From the NCBI GenBank assembly GCA_963756575.1, contig CAVWOM010000001.1, positions 62,001 to 126,000 on the forward strand: a stretch of DNA of 64,000 bases, in the 5' to 3' direction. The notes below the pieces were generated by a model. The model had not been told where the DNA came from and searched no databases. It saw nothing but the letters and a program-made list of their open reading frames with translations. Source of the stretch: Palsa-504 sp963756575 (GTDB taxonomy: Bacteria; Actinomycetota; Actinomycetes; Streptosporangiales; Streptosporangiaceae). Shown in pieces: positions 61,228 to 64,000 of the stretch (the stretch's first letter is position 1; each line of letters begins with the position of its first letter). The position numbers and the translations under genes were made by a program.

Positions 61228-64000
61228 GTGGGGGCTATAAAGCGCGAACCGACTCCTGCGGGGCCGATCAACGATCTCTTCGATCGTCTGCACGCTCTTC
61301 ATCTAGCGGCAGGCCAGCCGTCCATGCGCGAGATCGCCGCCGGGATCGGGCGCGGTGTCATCAGCCCTTCCACCATCCACAACATGTTCCGTGGTCCGCG
61401 GGTGCCGAAATGGGGCTTCGTCGAGCTGGTCGTCGAGGGGCTAGCGCGGCGATCTCGCGGAGTACAGGACCTTGTGGCAAGCGGCTCGCGTCGCCGAAGA
61501 CTCGGAGGCGGGGGTAGAGCAGCGCGAAGAGGTGGCCACGCCGCCGACCGGTGAACGAAGAGCTCCGGCGGCTGGGAGCAGAAAGTCCGTTCTCAGCCAT
61601 CTGCCTGTTGCTTCGACCGAGCCGGCCGGCTCCGTCTCGTCACGCAGGCTCTGGTCGAACGAGATTCCGCAGCGGAATTCGCACTTCACCGGCCGGGCAG
61701 CTGAGTTGGATGCAGTGCGCGCCAACCTCGTCAGGGAAGACCGGCCGCACCGGCCAGCCCAGCTTATTTCCGGCATGGGCGGGGTGGGTAAAACCGAAAT
61801 CGCTACCGAATATATTCACCGACATCGCGACAAGTACGAGATTATCTGGTGGATCCGCGCCGAGCATACCGACCGCGTCCGGGACGCGCTGGTCCAATTG
61901 GGGCAGCGGCTGGGTGTCCGGCCAGCCGGCCCGGAAGGCGGTCGTGACCGTACGATCGCGGCGGTTCTCGACACCTTGGCGCACGGCGTGCAGGCGGACT
62001 GGCTGCTGGTTTACGACAACGCGGCTCAGCCACTTGAACTGAAGCCCTACCTGCCCATCTGCCCGCCAAATGGTCACATCCTCATTACCTCGCGGCTGCA
62101 GAACTGGCCTGCCTACATCGAGAAGGACAGCGTGGCGGTCTCGCCTTTCACCAAGGACGAAGCGGTCAGCTTTCTGTGTCGCCGGGTAGCGATCCTGGGT
62201 GCGGACCGAGAGCTCGGTACCGACGAGAACGAGCGCCGGATCAGCGAAGCAGGACGTCTAGCCGAGACACTGGGATATCTGCCTATCGCGATCGAACATG
62301 CCGCCGCCTATTTGACTGAGACCGGTCACAGCGTGGATGGCTACCTCAGCCTCTTCGAGGAGAACGCTCACCGGCTGCTGAACGAGCAGTCGGGAGAATT
62401 CCCCGCATCGGTGGCGGCCACGTGGACGATGTCGACCGAGTTGCTGACCCCTGACGCTGAGCACCTGTTCAACCTGTGTGCGTTTTTCTCCCCCGAGCCG
62501 ATCGCTGTGGAGCTGTGCCTCAATCATGCCCGGGCTATCAGTGACCCGCCGGGGCTGCGCGAGCTTCTTTCCTCCTCGCCTCGGTTTCGGGCCGCGGCCA
62601 CCCAGATGAACCGGTTGTCGCTGGTGAAGGTGGACGGGGCCAGGGACCAGATTCAGATGCACCGGGTCGTGCAGGCCGTCACCCGGGGTCAGCTCAGGCA
62701 GAACGGGCTGGACGCGTTCATGGCCTATCGGGACGCCGTTGACATCTTGCTGGCTGAGTCTAATCCTGGTAACCCCGATCGAGCCGGTTTCGACGCTGCC
62801 TATGACCTGTCGCTACAGCACCTGGAGTCCGATCGCAACTTCCTCAACACACCTAACCCAGCGCTGCGGCGTCTCTTCATCGACCAGATACGTCGGCTGC
62901 ACCTGCGCGGTGGTCATGTCGAGGCGACACGGTTTGGCCAGGACATACGTCGGGTCTGGCTGGACCGGCTCGGCCCGGGCGACCTGCACGTGCTGGCCCT
63001 TTCGGTCGAGGTAGCGATCGCGATGCAGCTAGGCGGCCGCGCCGCCGACGCCCGCAGGCTGATCCTCGAGACGCGGGCGATGCTGGATGAGCTCAACGTC
63101 GGCCAGGATGAGATCCCCCAGGATCAAGTTGAGGTCGCCCTGCTCTGCGACAACGTCTACGGTTCCGACTTGCGCACCCGGGGCCAGTTCAACGAGGCGC
63201 TCGAACTCGACCGCGTACTGCTGCCCAAGTTCGAGGCGGTCTTCGGCTCGGATCACGAACGCACCCTCAACGTGAGGAACAACATCGCCGCCGATTTCCG
63301 GCGCCTCGGGCGTTTCGGTGAAGCGCTTGAGATCGACCAGCGCACCTTCGATGACCGGTGCCGGATCCTTGGCCCTGCCGACCCGCGCACGCTGGCCTCC
63401 CAGGACATGGTGGCCATCGACCTGCGCGGGCTGGGCCGCTACCAGGAATCGCTCGACGTCGCGCGCAAGGTCGTCGGGGCGTTCGAGGCCTCCGGCGGCC
63501 GGGAGAATCCCGACTGGCTCAACGCGCGGACGGGTTTTGCCGCCGCGCTGCGTAAGGCCGGTCACCACTGGGACGCGCTGCAGTGGAGTGAGGACGTCGT
63601 CCAGCGTTACCGCGACTACCTCGGCCTGGATCACACTCATACGCTGCGGGCCGCGGCCAACCTCATCAACGACCGGCGAGCGGTGGGTGAACTCGCCATC
63701 GCCGAGGACCTGGGCATAGAGATCTACGAGCGGTCCAACGCCGTGGCTTCGCCCGTCGAGATCATGTACGCGGCCATGGTCAACCTGGCCTCCGTGCTGC
63801 GAGCGGCCGGCCACCCGGACGAGGCTCGCCCGCTCGACCAGCAGGCCCGGGAGGCACTCATGGGCATCTACGGCGACCAGCACCCCTTCACGCTGGCGGC
63901 CAGCATCAACTACGCCTCCGACCTGGCCGCGTGCGGCGAACTGGCCGACGCCATCAGGATCGGCCAGGACACTCTGGCCAACTGCCGCAGCACGCTGGGC
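61228..64000 (+). CDS. STAND ATPase: HTH, NB-ARC and TPR protein (partial, one frame break)
   Basis: At least 920 residues, running off the right edge. Residues 1-70 form an HTH-like domain (DLFDRLHALHLAAGQPSMRE, then ISPSTIHNMFRGPRVP). The frame breaks between 61443 and 61550; the next frame stays open from 61445 to 64000. It encodes IPQRNSHFTGRAAELDAVRA, Walker A LISGMGGVGKTEIATEYIHR, Walker B WLLVYDNAAQ, the sensor ILITSR and GxP motif GYLPIAIEHAAAYL. TPR repeats follow from about 62900 (GSDHERTLNVRNNIAADFRR, LGRFGEALEIDQRTF). It resembles FxSxx-COOH-system and other actinobacterial NB-ARC-TPR proteins, but no FxSxx partner is visible. It is divergent from the cyclase-like gene. Confidence 0.8.

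Overview
The window comes from a high-GC actinobacterium. It opens with the conserved recF-DUF721-gyrB-gyrA-DUF3566-tRNA-Ile-DLW39 core of the origin-proximal region. Codon third positions are almost all G or C, many genes start with GTG or TTG, and IclR, TetR, LysR, XRE/DUF397 and Ser/Thr kinase genes are frequent. The order is typical of Actinomycetia, but I cannot fix the genus. No CRISPR array, insertion sequence or rRNA operon was seen.

Layout. 0-9.4 kb is the core: end of recF, DUF721, gyrB, gyrA, a DUF3566 membrane protein, tRNA-Ile(GAT), a DLW-39 miniprotein, a degenerate HAD protein, an Fpg/Nei glycosylase and tRNA-Ala(TGC). 9.3-15.2 kb is accessory: a P-loop kinase, two SAM methyltransferases, a PQ-loop membrane protein opposite an Lrp regulator, a VOC protein, and a MerR gene facing a methyltransferase across a MerR-type promoter. 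15.3-17.6 kb holds an EACC1 plus caspase conflict module with C-terminal helical repeats. 17.4-20.7 kb is a small acyl-CoA operon (thiolase, two MaoC-like hydratases, tandem TetR) whose thiolase is broken by a poly-C tract. 21-35.4 kb is mixed: GNAT, a two-component pair, GT39, a squalene-cyclase-like protein, an enoyl-CoA hydratase, a wHTH/membrane trio, an ECF sigma-bifunctional nuclease fusion, XRE/DUF397, DUF3293, a cupin, an SDR, and several gene remnants. 35.4-45.6 kb has a tartrate-dehydrogenase/LysR pair, an MFS exporter, MscS, a Ser/Thr kinase, an ABC-2 exporter and an orphan DNA methyltransferase.

45.6-60.4 kb is a one-carbon and betaine region: L-serine dehydratase, PurU, two IclR regulators, then a non-pyrrolysine MttB-family methyltransferase opposite an operon of corrinoid protein, methyl-corrinoid:THF methyltransferase, RACE corrinoid activator, MetF-like protein, dimethylglycine-oxidase-like protein, and ETF beta and alpha. 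Read together, the genes would strip a methyl group from glycine betaine (or a similar quaternary amine) through B12, load it on tetrahydrofolate, oxidise it, demethylate the product further, and pass electrons to ETF. PurU and serine dehydratase could dispose of formyl-THF and serine.

60.4-64 kb holds a nucleotide-cyclase-like protein divergent from a large STAND (HTH-NB-ARC-TPR) ATPase that runs off the right edge. It is a second probable conflict or signalling system.

Sequence quality matters here. At least ten genes carry one or more single-base frame breaks, and 20.4-20.6 kb is a long poly-C artefact-like tract. Several apparent pseudogenes may therefore be assembly errors. They are annotated over their full reconstructed extents, with the break positions given.
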